Below, piece by piece: positions 16,894 through 24,096 of a stretch of DNA of 42,358 nt (positions are counted from its first letter, which is position 1; every line of letters begins with the position of its first letter). The stretch covers positions 1-42,358 of the forward strand of contig JBMNQX010000015.1 of NCBI GenBank assembly GCA_050944355.1, given 5' to 3'. A model generated the notes under the pieces. That model was not told the origin of the DNA, did no database searches, and saw only the letters and a list, made by a program, of their open reading frames with translations. Origin of the DNA: UBA4285 sp050944355. GTDB lineage: Bacteria; Bacillota; Clostridia; Lachnospirales; Lachnospiraceae. Both the position numbers and the translations under genes were made by a program.

Positions 16894-17649
16894 TTGGACC
16901 GCAACGAAGCAGACGAATATCTGTACTGTGCCATGGACATCGGACAAATGCTGCTGCAGAGCGGTGCGGAAGTCAACCGGGTCGAGGACACCGTGGCGCG
17001 CATCATGAGCGCGGCCGGCGTCCCGGGCGTCGAAGTTTTCTCGATCACGTCGACCGTGACGGCGACCGCTCATATCGGCGAATTTCAGACGATCACCCAG
17101 ATGCGCCGCATTTACGGCGTAACGACCAACATGCAGCGCATCAGCGAACTCAACCAACTGTCCCGCGACATCTGCTCGCAGCACCTGAAACCCGCCACGA
17201 TCCGGGCGCGCATCTCAGAAATCCGCGCCGAAAAACCGATCAACAGCCGCATCATGATTCTCGGCTATGCTCTCGTGTCCGGCGCCTTCGCGCTTTTCTT
17301 CGGCGGCGACATGGCCGACTGCATCGCCTCCGCCGTGATCGGCGCGCTGCTGTATCTTTTTGAGCGGTTCCTCGTGCGTCTGACGAGCAATCATCTGATG
17401 ACCGCGCTCCTTTGGTCAGCCATGGGCGGTCTCCTCGCGCAGATCGCGGTGAGCCTGGGCCTCGGCCACCACGCCGACATGATCAGTATCGGCAACATCA
17501 TGCTGTACATCCCCGGCGTCGCCTTCACCAACTCGATCCGCGACCTCTTCATCGGTGACACCATCACCGGCGTGATCCGATTCCTTGAATCCCTGCTCCT
17601 CACCGGCATCATCGCCGTCGGCTTCACCGTCGCCGGCCGGCTCTTCTGA
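16894..17649 (+). CDS. Threonine/serine exporter, large subunit (ThrE_1, DUF1212)
   Basis: Predicted product is 251 residues. The cytoplasmic N-terminal half carries the family hallmark QSGAEVNRVEDTVARIM, and the second half holds about five hydrophobic helices from residue 113. In Corynebacterium ThrE both halves are one protein; many Firmicutes split it into this part and a smaller membrane partner, here the next gene. The start is a TTG at 16894 with AAAGGAG 6 bp upstream, and it lies 3 bp after the pdxK-like gene, so the genes form an operon. Export of threonine or serine is known for the family; linkage to a PLP kinase is common context. Confidence 0.88.
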   Translation: MDRNEADEYLYCAMDIGQMLLQSGAEVNRVEDTVARIMSAAGVPGVEVFSITSTVTATAHIGEFQTITQMRRIYGVTTNMQRISELNQLSRDICSQHLKPATIRARISEIRAEKPINSRIMILGYALVSGAFALFFGGDMADCIASAVIGALLYLFERFLVRLTSNHLMTALLWSAMGGLLAQIAVSLGLGHHADMISIGNIMLYIPGVAFTNSIRDLFIGDTITGVIRFLESLLLTGIIAVGFTVAGRLF

Positions 17650-17663
17650 TCTCTTCATGGCAA

Positions 17664-18134
17664 ATGCATATGGATATCCAGACTGTTGTATTACAATTCA
17701 TAACCGCCCTGGCAGGCTGCATCGGCTTCGCCATCGTCTTTCATGTGCGCAAGCGCCAGTGGCTGGCGGCTTCCATCGGCGGCGTCGTTTCCTGGGCAGT
17801 ATATCTTCTGATTCTGCGCATCGGCGGCAGCGACTACGCCGGTGCTCTGGCCGGCGCGTCCGCCGCCGCGCTGTACGGAGAAATCATGGCCCGGAAAGAA
17901 CAGGCGCCCTCTACGATCTTCACGGTAATCGCGTCGATTCCGCTGGTTCCCGGAGCCTCTCTGTACCGCTCCGCGAACTGCTACATGAACGGACTTGCCG
18001 AGACCGGCAAAGAACTCGGCGTCTACACGCTTCTGTTCGCCGCCTGCATGTCGGCGGGCATCGTCGTGACCACGCTGATCTTCCGCGCCGTCTTAAAACA
18101 AATCCTCCTGCATTCCCGGAAGACAAGACAATAA
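17664..18134 (+). CDS. Threonine/serine exporter, small subunit (ThrE_2, DUF3815)
   Basis: Predicted product is 156 residues, almost entirely hydrophobic, with about four to five membrane helices and the conserved IPLVPGASLYRSANCYMNG segment of the ThrE C-terminal half. It should pair with the preceding protein to form a complete exporter. I see no Shine-Dalgarno sequence before the ATG at 17664 (a second in-frame ATG is at 17670), so translation probably depends on coupling to the upstream gene 14 bp away. Its stop lies just before the terminator of small-RNA copy B on the opposite strand. Confidence 0.85.
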   Translation: MHMDIQTVVLQFITALAGCIGFAIVFHVRKRQWLAASIGGVVSWAVYLLILRIGGSDYAGALAGASAAALYGEIMARKEQAPSTIFTVIASIPLVPGASLYRSANCYMNGLAETGKELGVYTLLFAACMSAGIVVTTLIFRAVLKQILLHSRKTRQ

Positions 18135-18142
18135 ATTCTGAC

Positions 18143-18256
18143 AAAAAAAGACCCCTGCTCACGTGCAGGGGCTTTCAAAAGAGGGGAAAGTATGAATACT
18201 TTTTTAAGAACGCCACGCCTGTGGGGGGTCAGGCTTTTTATGTGGTTCGTTCTTAT
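18143..18256 (-). ncRNA. Candidate structured small RNA, copy B
   Basis: Minus-strand boxes TTTGGC (18288-18283) and TATACA (18266-18261) are 16 bp apart. The RNA starts with TAAGAACG (18255-18248), pairing with CGTTCTTA (18212-18205). Inside are a CCAC/GTGG stem and the hairpin GCCTG/CAGGC with loop ACCCCCCA. The unpaired CAUACUUUCCCCUCUUUU is one C shorter than in copies A and C. The terminator stem GCAGGGG/CCCCTGC ends in seven T (18149-18143). It lies tail-to-tail with the small ThrE gene, 9 bp from its stop. Confidence 0.65.
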
Positions 18257-18373
18257 GCTTTGTATAGTACAGGTCAATTGTGGCCAAATTGTGTTTGGAT
18301 TGTGCTTTTTCTATGAAGTGGCTAAATGTTTTATATCAAAAACCTAAACGTCCCGATTGAACAAAGATAAGAC

Positions 18374-18488
18374 AAAAAAATGGCCCCTGTTCACGTCAGG
18401 GGCCCAAAAGAGGGGGAAAGTATGAAAACTTGTTCTAAGAACGCCACGCCTGTGGGGGGTCAGGCTTTTTATGTGGTTCGCTCTTATG
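18374..18488 (-). ncRNA. Candidate structured small RNA, copy C
   Basis: Minus-strand boxes TTTGTC (18519-18514) and TATACA (18497-18492) are 16 bp apart. The first stem is TAAGAGCG (18486-18479) with CGTTCTTA (18443-18436); the A-to-G change against copy B keeps pairing through G-U. CCAC/GTGG and the hairpin GCCTG/CAGGC with loop ACCCCCCA are as in copy B. The unpaired stretch is CAUACUUUCCCCCUCUUUU, and the terminator GGCCCCTG/CAGGGGCC has a different stem sequence from the other copies, followed by seven T (18380-18374). Copies B and C are tandem, about 230 bp apart. Confidence 0.65.
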
Positions 18489-18624
18489 CTTTGTATACTA
18501 CATGGAAAATGTGGACAAATTGTGTCTCTCCTCTTCAAATTTTATAAATTGACTAAATCTTTTGTTTTCCATTGATAGCTTCGGGTTTCGAAAACAGAAT
18601 CCTGGCTTCCCGCTGTCACAAAAC

Positions 18625-18700
18625 AAAGGCCGGCACACCGGAATTTCTTCCGGCATACCGGCGTGTACCCGGGCCGCGCATAAAAGCGCCGGCCTTTTTT
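18625..18700. terminator. Bidirectional branched terminator-like structure
   Basis: AAAGGCCGGC (18625-18634) pairs with GCCGGCCTTT (18688-18697). Between them are smaller stems: ACACCGGAA with TTCCGG, and GGCCGCGC with GCGCC. On the plus strand it ends in six T; on the minus strand in TTTGTTTT. It probably ends the phosphoribosyltransferase transcript, whose stop is about 20 bp away, and any plus-strand transcript. It is larger than a simple terminator. Confidence 0.55.
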
Positions 18701-18715
18701 CGCGCTGTTTTCGTT

Positions 18716-19288
18716 TTACTGAATCGGCTCGTACTCTCCCGCCGCATTTTTCTCAAACAGCGGCAGTTTCTGCAGAAAGACGATATCCTTGCGCGAAGCG
18801 GCATCGCCCTCGGCGAGAACAGCAGCGCGGCAGACGACGTTGCCGCCCGATTTTTTGACAAGTTCGTCGATTGCATGGATGGATTCGCCGGTGGAAATCA
18901 CGTCGTCCACCAGGCACACGCGGCGGCCGCGGACCTTTGCCGCATCTTCCTCGTCCAGGTACAAATGCTGCGTTCCGGCTGTCGTGATCGAATTCACTTC
19001 GACGCCGATATAATTTCTCATGTAGTTCTTGACGCCTTTGCGGGCGACAATAAAATCCTTCATTCCCATCTGACGGCTCATCTCATAGGTCAGCGCGATG
19101 CCCTTGGCCTCGGCGGTCACGAGCACGTCAACGTCACCGATTTTCTTGATGAGCTCGCCCGCCACGCGGCTGATGAGCTCCGTGTCGCTGATGATGACAA
19201 AACTTGCGAACGCCGTCTTGTCGTCGATCGGAATTAACGGAAGTGTGCGCTTCACCCCGCACACTTCGATATTGTAAGAATTTGTCAT
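18716..19288 (-). CDS. Purine phosphoribosyltransferase (adenine/xanthine PRTase-like)
   Basis: Predicted product is 190 residues. It has the type I phosphoribosyltransferase fold with the PRPP-binding loop VCLVDDVISTGES (about residue 125-137) and an upstream VTAEAKGIALTYEMSRQMG block like that of adenine PRTases. It converts a free purine base and PRPP to the nucleotide. The start at 19288 is set by GGAGG 4-5 bp upstream. It lies 61 bp downstream of an NCS2 purine permease on the same strand, so the two genes form a base uptake and salvage operon. Which base is used cannot be decided; xanthine and guanine are alternatives. Confidence 0.85.
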   Translation of the reverse strand: MTNSYNIEVCGVKRTLPLIPIDDKTAFASFVIISDTELISRVAGELIKKIGDVDVLVTAEAKGIALTYEMSRQMGMKDFIVARKGVKNYMRNYIGVEVNSITTAGTQHLYLDEEDAAKVRGRRVCLVDDVISTGESIHAIDELVKKSGGNVVCRAAVLAEGDAASRKDIVFLQKLPLFEKNAAGEYEPIQ

Positions 19289-19349
19289 GATTTCCTCCAG
19301 AGAACGGCCCTGTGCGAAAACGCACCGGGCCGTCAATTGCGATAGTCGA

Positions 19350-20411
19350 TTACAGTCCCAGCAGTCTTGCTGCGATGCCGGCGAGCATGCCGAAGAACGG
19401 GTTCGAGATCGCGGTCACGGCCATGGTCAGGCCGCCGACAGCCGGAGCGGTTGCCAGCGCGGTCGGAGCGTCCAGGCACACGGTCTTGAATACGCCGAGC
19501 ACGAACAGGAAACCGGCGATCGAGGAACTCGGCACATAGCGGCCGATTTTCGGGAGCAGACCGGTGAGCAGGATGACGCCGATCACGACCATCATCACGA
19601 TGCCGCAGATCACGGCGTGCGGTGCGGCCGCGGTCGCGGAGATGATCGATTCAACCGGAGCGCCGCCGAAGAACGACGAGCACATATCGGCCACCGACGA
19701 AATGAATGTCAGCTGGTCAACGTTGTAATGCGCATCCGGCGCCATCGCGGAGGTGATGGAGCCGAAGGAAATGTTGGAGCCGATATTCAGGCAGGCCATG
19801 CCGAGAGCTCCGATGATGACGTTGGTATTGAACGTGAACTTCTGTCGTTTGAAATTGTCATCTTCGACTTTGATGGTCTTTTTCTCGCCCTTCTGAAAGA
19901 GAGCAGCCGCCACGCAGGAAGCGACGACGGAGATCAGGATCGTGTAGACAAGAACATTGCTGCTGTCGCGGAAAATGTAGTAGGTGATCAGCGCGGAAAC
20001 CAGGGATACAAATCCGGAGAGCTTGTCAGCCTTGATCATATCCACGGCCGTCTTCGCCAGGATCAGGCCGACGCCGGCCATCATTCCGCTTGCGATATCC
20101 TCGCCGATGAAATCGACAATTTTCGTCAGCGTGCCGGTCAGGCCGACGATCGCCATGATCACGCCGCCGAGAAAGATCATCGTGCAGCGTTCTGAGCGGT
20201 TCTTGCCTGAGGTTCCGGCGTAGGTGATCGTCTCCGCCTGGAACGAAATCGGCGCTACGTTCTGCGTCACCGCGTTGCCGAAGGCGCCCACGAAAAAGGC
20301 CATAGCCGTCGGCACCGAGGCAAACCCGAGTGAGAGCGCAAGCAGTCCCTGCGGCAGTCCGTTCAGCACAACGCCGATGACCGCCATGATGTCTGTCAGA
20401 ATTGCGTTCAT
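19350..20411 (-). CDS. NCS2-family purine base permease
   Basis: Predicted product is 353 residues, shorter than the usual 430-450 residues of NCS2 carriers. It is hydrophobic throughout and carries the N-terminal segment GAFGNAVTQNVAPISFQAE and a repeated ALGMACLNIGSNISFGS block that resemble the substrate-binding half-helices of the family. The start at 20411 (MNAILTDIMAV) has GGGAGG 9 bp upstream; an overlapping ATGAAATGA just before it could only encode two residues. It would import a purine base for the phosphoribosyltransferase gene that follows. Confidence 0.82.
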   Translation of the reverse strand: MNAILTDIMAVIGVVLNGLPQGLLALSLGFASVPTAMAFFVGAFGNAVTQNVAPISFQAETITYAGTSGKNRSERCTMIFLGGVIMAIVGLTGTLTKIVDFIGEDIASGMMAGVGLILAKTAVDMIKADKLSGFVSLVSALITYYIFRDSSNVLVYTILISVVASCVAAALFQKGEKKTIKVEDDNFKRQKFTFNTNVIIGALGMACLNIGSNISFGSITSAMAPDAHYNVDQLTFISSVADMCSSFFGGAPVESIISATAAAPHAVICGIVMMVVIGVILLTGLLPKIGRYVPSSSIAGFLFVLGVFKTVCLDAPTALATAPAVGGLTMAVTAISNPFFGMLAGIAARLLGL

Positions 20412-20522
20412 TTCATAATTCCTCCCATTTTCTTCAGGGGGCAGGAGTCCGCCCCATACGTCTCCCGCACAGCCCCGCACAGACTATTTTACTATGCAGT
20501 GATGCTTTATGAAAGTGAGAAC

Positions 20523-20554
20523 TTTATATTTATTTAATGTTTTTACATTTTCAA
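20523..20554 (-). promoter_or_regulatory. Possible promoter with 20-bp spacer and palindrome, purine salvage operon
   Basis: On the minus strand TTGAAA (20554-20549) and TATAAA (20528-20523) are separated by 20 bp. The spacer holds the palindrome AATGT-TTTT-ACATT (20536-20549). Long spacers with a central dyad are typical of promoters remodelled by MerR-type regulators. No purine riboswitch core is visible in the 308-bp gap; a GGGGC/GCCCC hairpin lies nearer the gene. Confidence 0.3.
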
Positions 20555-20650
20555 CGCATTTAATGGATTTGCCGAAACAAATAACTGTGGCGGCATCGGA
20601 AGCTGCCTCAAAGAAGTTCGGCCCGATGTCTCGACCAGTTCGTAGATGAA

Positions 20651-20686
20651 AAGAAAAAGCCCGCCCGAATGAATATCCGGGCGGGC
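20651..20686 (-). terminator. Terminator of the ribosomal-protein operon after rplL
   Basis: On the minus strand GCCCGCCCG (20686-20678) pairs perfectly with CGGGCGGGC (20667-20659) and is followed by TTTTTCTTTT. It lies about 35 bp after the rplL stop codon. Confidence 0.9.
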
Positions 20687-20719
20687 CAAAATGCATCAGA
20701 TTTTAAATATAAGCGATGA

Positions 20720-21082
20720 TTACTTAAGGGTAACCTTAGCGCCCTGCTCCTCGATCTTCTTCTTGAGATCCTCAGCAGTTGCCTTGTCAACGCCTTCCTT
20801 GACAACCTTCGGAGCTGCCTCAACGAGGTCCTTGGCATCCTTCAGGCCGAGACCGGTGATCTCGCGGACAACCTTGATAACCTTGATCTTGTTCGGGCCG
20901 ATTTCAGTCAGCTCAACGTCGAACTCGCTCTTCTCTTCTTCCGGAGCAGCAGCCGCCGGGCCTGCAGCAACAACGCCTGCAGCAGCTGATACGCCGAACT
21001 CGTCCTCGCAGGCCTTAACCAGGTCATTCAGTTCTGTTACAGACATACCCTTGATAGCATCAATGATTTCCTGTGTAGTCAT
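20720..21082 (-). CDS. rplL: Large ribosomal subunit protein bL12 (L7/L12)
   Basis: Predicted product is 120 residues, the normal length. It has the N-terminal dimerisation helix (MTTQEIIDAIKGMSVTELND), an Ala/Pro/Gly-rich hinge (about 35-50) and the C-terminal factor-binding domain KSEFDVELTEIGPNKIKVIK. Multiple dimers bind the L10 stalk and recruit translation factors. AAGGAG precedes the ATG at 21082. It is the last gene before a strong terminator; rpoB, which follows rplL in most Firmicutes, is not here. Confidence 0.98.
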   Translation of the reverse strand: MTTQEIIDAIKGMSVTELNDLVKACEDEFGVSAAAGVVAAGPAAAAPEEEKSEFDVELTEIGPNKIKVIKVVREITGLGLKDAKDLVEAAPKVVKEGVDKATAEDLKKKIEEQGAKVTLK

Positions 21083-21172
21083 GATTTTTCTCCTTTTCAA
21101 ATTTACGCGGCGCTAATAAGCCGCATTTTCATAAACTGGCACGTCTCACGTGCCTGATTCAGGCCGCCTTTC

Positions 21173-21673
21173 TCAGGCTGCCGGTTCGTCGCCCTTTTTC
21201 TCGGCGATCTGCTTGATGACACGTGCAAATTTGGCCATCGGGGACTGGAAGCTCCCCAGAAGTCTTGAGAGAAGAACCTCTCTGCCCGGGATCGATGCGA
21301 TCTCGGCGATTGCAGCTGCGTCACAGAATTTGCCTTCCACAACGCCGGCCTTCAGCTCGATGCACGGTACGTCTTTGGCGAAATTAGCCAGGATTCTTGC
21401 CGGAGCGGTCGCGTCGTCTTTGCTGACGGCAATGGATGTCGGGCCTTCGAGAACATCAGCGAGTCCCTCGAATTCTGTGCCGGCAATTGCCTTCTTGACA
21501 AGCGTGTTCTTGTAGACCTTGTACGTAACGCCGGCTTCGCGCATCTGTCTGCGCAGCGCCGTGTCCTGCTCAACCGTGATGCCCTGGTACTTTGCGACAA
21601 CAACGCCCTGTGCATCTTTGAGGCTGGCAGCGATCTCGTCTACGATTGGCTTTTTGATCTCAACCTTTGCCAT
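21173..21673 (-). CDS. rplJ: Large ribosomal subunit protein uL10
   Basis: Predicted product is 166 residues (MAKVEIKKPIVDEIAASLKD onward) with the conserved VVAKYQGITVEQDTALRRQM region and a C-terminal helix that binds L7/L12 dimers. The start at 21673 follows GGAGG by 11 bp; the frame extends 8 codons further upstream through the ribosome-binding site, which I discount. An L10 leader precedes the gene, implying feedback control by the L10-L12 complex. Confidence 0.97.
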   Translation of the reverse strand: MAKVEIKKPIVDEIAASLKDAQGVVVAKYQGITVEQDTALRRQMREAGVTYKVYKNTLVKKAIAGTEFEGLADVLEGPTSIAVSKDDATAPARILANFAKDVPCIELKAGVVEGKFCDAAAIAEIASIPGREVLLSRLLGSFQSPMAKFARVIKQIAEKKGDEPAA

Positions 21674-21724
21674 GCTTGCTTTTACCTCCTTATCCAAAAT
21701 TTTTAAGGACGGTAATCCTACCCG

Positions 21725-21925
21725 AAAAAAAGACCCCTTGCGGACACACTGCCGAAGGGGTCTGAAATCTCAGACATATCAGAAGCAGCTTAAATCTGCT
21801 CCTGCAAACCGCGCGCCTTTAAGCGTCTCACGGTTTCCTCGGCGGGCGGCGTGACGCCATTGACCCTTGCGGGACCAGCTGTCTCAGGTAAAATTATATA
21901 TCCTTGTGCCGGCCTTCCGGCCGAC
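21725..21925 (-). ncRNA. L10 leader with attenuator (rplJ 5' regulatory RNA)
   Basis: The 250-nt region between the promoter and rplJ contains a strong hairpin GTCGGCC/GGCCGGC, then GAGACAGCTGGTCCCGC and GAGGAAACCGTGAGACG blocks as in the L10(L12)4-binding leader, and finally AGACCCCTT/AAGGGGTCT followed by seven T (21731-21725). The L10 leader family is established in Firmicutes; binding of the L10-L12 complex favours the terminator. Boundaries are approximate. Confidence 0.75.
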
Positions 21926-21932
21926 GTGGTGT

Positions 21933-21961
21933 ATTCTACACCTCGATCTATCGAATGTCAA
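21933..21961 (-). promoter_or_regulatory. Strong promoter ahead of the L10 leader
   Basis: On the minus strand a perfect -35 TTGACA (21961-21956) and -10 TAGAAT (21938-21933) are separated by 17 bp. It lies just downstream of the rplA stop and gives rplJ-rplL their own transcript. Confidence 0.85.
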
Positions 21962-21985
21962 TCATGAACCTTCGACAGGTCTGCT

Positions 21986-22681
21986 TCAGCCAACGTACTT
22001 GGCCGTGCTGACCTTGATGCCGGGGCCCATTGTCGTGGAGAGAACGATGCTCTTCAGATAAGCGCCCTTGACAGTTGAAGGCTTTGCCTTCACGATGGCA
22101 TTCATAAGTGCCTGGAAGTTGTCTGCGAGCTGCTCCTCGGTGAAGGAAGCCTTGCCGACCGGAACGTGGATGATATTGCTCTTGTCCAGACGATACTCGA
22201 TCTTACCGGCTTTAATGTCGTGAACAGCCTTGGTGACATCCATCGTAACGGTGCCGGCCTTCGGGTTCGGCATCAGGCCCTTCGGGCCCAGGACACGGCC
22301 AAGACGTCCTACAACACCCATCATGTCCGGGGTTGCAACAACAACGTCGAAATCCAGCCAGCCTTCCTTCTGGATCTTCGGAATCAGCTCCTCAGCACCA
22401 ACGTAATCAGCGCCTGCTGCCTTTGCCTCTTCGGCCTTGGCATTCTTGGCAAATACGAGTACGCGTACTTTTTTGCCGGTTCCGTGCGGAAGAACAACGG
22501 CGCCGCGGATCTGCTGATCTGCATGACGTCCGTCGCAGCCTGTGCGGATGTGGACTTCGACTGTCTCATCAAATTTAGCAGTCGCTGTCTGCTTTACAAG
22601 CTTTACAGCGTCTTCTGCTTCATACTGCGTTGCGCGGTCGATCAGTTTCGCCGCCTCAACGTATTTCTTGCCTCTTTTCAT
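21986..22681 (-). CDS. rplA: Large ribosomal subunit protein uL1
   Basis: Predicted product is 231 residues, full length. The N-terminal MKRGKKYVEAAKLIDRA, the signature VVATPDMMGVVGRLGRVLGP and LMPNPKAGTV, and the C-terminal KSIVLSTTMGPGIKV are typical. L1 binds 23S rRNA at the exit stalk and can bind its own mRNA. GGAGG lies 6 bp ahead of the ATG. A copy of the L1-type RNA site lies in the short gap before the gene. Confidence 0.98.
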   Translation of the reverse strand: MKRGKKYVEAAKLIDRATQYEAEDAVKLVKQTATAKFDETVEVHIRTGCDGRHADQQIRGAVVLPHGTGKKVRVLVFAKNAKAEEAKAAGADYVGAEELIPKIQKEGWLDFDVVVATPDMMGVVGRLGRVLGPKGLMPNPKAGTVTMDVTKAVHDIKAGKIEYRLDKSNIIHVPVGKASFTEEQLADNFQALMNAIVKAKPSTVKGAYLKSIVLSTTMGPGIKVSTAKYVG

Positions 22682-22694
22682 TGTCTACCTCCAA

Positions 22695-22726
22695 GTGGTC
22701 ATATCGGAATGGGAATTTCCTCCCAC
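22695..22726 (-). promoter_or_regulatory. L1-binding-site-like mRNA element between rplK and rplA
   Basis: On the minus strand GTGGGAGG, an AATTCCCATT hairpin region and GATATGACCAC together resemble the rRNA L1 site that recurs in the rplK-rplA gap of Firmicutes. Autoregulation by L1 is inferred from that resemblance. Confidence 0.55.
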
Positions 22727-22782
22727 CGTTTCGCGGATCAGACCGGCGCTGAGTGCGCTGCGTCTGTTCCTCATTTTCATGA

Positions 22783-23208
22783 TCATTCCTCTACAGTAAC
22801 GCCCATGCTTCTCGCCGTGCCGCGGATCATGGATTCAGCAGCTTCCAGCGTGTTTGCATTGAGGTCAGGCATCTTCGTCTCGGCAATCTTCTTCAGATCT
22901 TCCTTTGAGAGCGTGGCAACCTTGTTCTTGTTCGGTTCGCCGGATGCCTTCTGCAGGCCGCATGCCTTCTTGATCAGTACGGGAGCCGGCGGAGTCTTCG
23001 TGACGAAGCTGAAGCTCTTGTCAGCGTAAACCGTAATGATTACAGGGATGATCATATCCCCTTTATCTGCCGTCTTTGCATTGAACTGCTTGGTGAACTC
23101 AACAATATTTACACCATGCTGTCCGAGTGCCGGGCCGACCGGCGGAGCCGGTGTTGCCTTTCCGGCAGGAATCTGCAGCTTGATATATCCTGTAATTTTC
23201 TTTGCCAT
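22783..23208 (-). CDS. rplK: Large ribosomal subunit protein uL11
   Basis: Predicted product is 141 residues, the standard length. The proline-rich N-terminus (LQIPAGKATPAPPVGPALGQ) and C-terminal rRNA-binding domain (ARSMGVTVEE end) are intact. L11 with its rRNA segment forms the GTPase-associated centre. I chose the start at 23208 (MAKKITGYIK), with AGGAGG upstream, because the longer open frame gives 44 residues unlike L11. Confidence 0.98.
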   Translation of the reverse strand: MAKKITGYIKLQIPAGKATPAPPVGPALGQHGVNIVEFTKQFNAKTADKGDMIIPVIITVYADKSFSFVTKTPPAPVLIKKACGLQKASGEPNKNKVATLSKEDLKKIAETKMPDLNANTLEAAESMIRGTARSMGVTVEE

Positions 23209-23287
23209 TTTGTGGCACCTCCTGGTAAATAAGTGGTGGTTGCGGCGCGTGCCCGCGCCTCCCACATGTGAAACGAAGCAGCGTTTG

Positions 23288-23857
23288 TTACTTCTTGATG
23301 ATCTCGACGTCCTGGAAGCCGATCGTGAGAGGTGTCTCACGTCCGAATACCTCGACGCCGACCTGAAGCGACTGACGGCTGTTGTTGATCTCGCGGATCA
23401 CGGCATCATATCCTTCCCATGCTCCTGCGATAATTCTCACCATGTCGCCGACCTTGCCGGCGAACTCGACGGTCGGCTGCTCTTGCTCCTCTGCCGGCCC
23501 GTCAAGACCGAGCTGCTTTACCTCCTCAGCCGAAAGCGGCTGCGGCTTGGAACCCGGACCGACAAATCCCGTTACTCCGTTGGTGTTGCGCACAACATAC
23601 CAGGTCTGATCGTCCTGAATCATCTTGACGTATACATAACCCGGAAACAGTTTGCGGTCCACCGTTCTTGACTTTCCGTCCTTGACCACTGTCGCCTTTT
23701 CGGTCGGAACAGCGGCCGCGACGATTCTTCCCTTCAGATCTTCGCGGTTCTTTACGGTCTGCTCGATATCCGACTTGACTTTGTTCTCATAGCCGGAATA
23801 CGTATGAGCCACATACCACTGTGGTTCAGCTCCCGTATTTTTTTCTTCATCGCTCAT
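23288..23857 (-). CDS. nusG: Transcription elongation/termination factor NusG
   Basis: Predicted product is 189 residues. The NGN domain (WYVAHTYSGYENKVKSDIEQ, then KLFPGYVYVKM and VVRNTNGVTGFVG) is typical. The C-terminal KOW region reads VGDMVRIIAGAWEGYDAVIREINNSRQ and then VFGRETPLTI; the usual GPF-x-x-F-x-G turn is replaced by GAW-EGYDA, so the otherwise invariant KOW glycine is alanine. NusG binds RNA polymerase and links it to Rho or the ribosome. It lies between secE and rplK as in most bacteria, 16 bp after secE. Confidence 0.97.
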   Translation of the reverse strand: MSDEEKNTGAEPQWYVAHTYSGYENKVKSDIEQTVKNREDLKGRIVAAAVPTEKATVVKDGKSRTVDRKLFPGYVYVKMIQDDQTWYVVRNTNGVTGFVGPGSKPQPLSAEEVKQLGLDGPAEEQEQPTVEFAGKVGDMVRIIAGAWEGYDAVIREINNSRQSLQVGVEVFGRETPLTIGFQDVEIIKK

Positions 23858-23873
23858 GACTCTTCTCCCTCGC

Positions 23874-24086
23874 TCACTGAATCAGCACTTCAATTCCGGC
23901 GCGCAGGCCGAAGTCGATCAGTGCAATGACAGCGCCCAGTGCCACTGAAATCAGCAGCACCGCTGCCGACTCTTTCGTGAGCTGTCTTCCGGAAGGCCAT
24001 ACGATCTTCTGGAATTCCAGACTTACATTTTTGAAGAACCCTGTGATCTTGCTGCCCTTGCGAGCTTTCTTTTTAGATTCTGCCAT
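23874..24086 (-). CDS. secE: Preprotein translocase subunit SecE
   Basis: Predicted product is 70 residues with a basic N-terminus, the conserved amphipathic helix KNVSLEFQKIVWPSGRQLTKES and one membrane helix (about 44-66). It is the single-helix Gram-positive form that clamps SecY in the membrane. It precedes nusG and follows rpmG closely, the usual order. Confidence 0.96.
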   Translation of the reverse strand: MAESKKKARKGSKITGFFKNVSLEFQKIVWPSGRQLTKESAAVLLISVALGAVIALIDFGLRAGIEVLIQ

Positions 24087-24096
24087 AAGCCTGTCC

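Noticed and set aside
18193..18545. Small plus-strand reading frames starting at the ATG inside each repeat, each preceded by a perfect AGGGGGAAAGTATG ribosome-binding site
   Set aside because: The copies are shifted in frame relative to one another and the copy near 15757 stops after 15 codons. Conservation follows minus-strand base pairing, promoters and terminators, so the ribosome-binding-site look is explained by its being the complement of the small RNA's C-rich stretch.
20590..20620. PurR box (CCGAAC) near the purine operon
   Set aside because: Only a single GCCGAACTT match, on the far side of the putative promoter; B. subtilis-type PurR sites occur as paired boxes.
20412..20650. Purine riboswitch upstream of the NCS2 permease
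   Set aside because: The conserved core elements of the purine aptamer (UAUA...UAUGG...UUUCUACC...) are not found on the minus strand. Only a simple GGGGC/GCCCC hairpin and a dyad are present.
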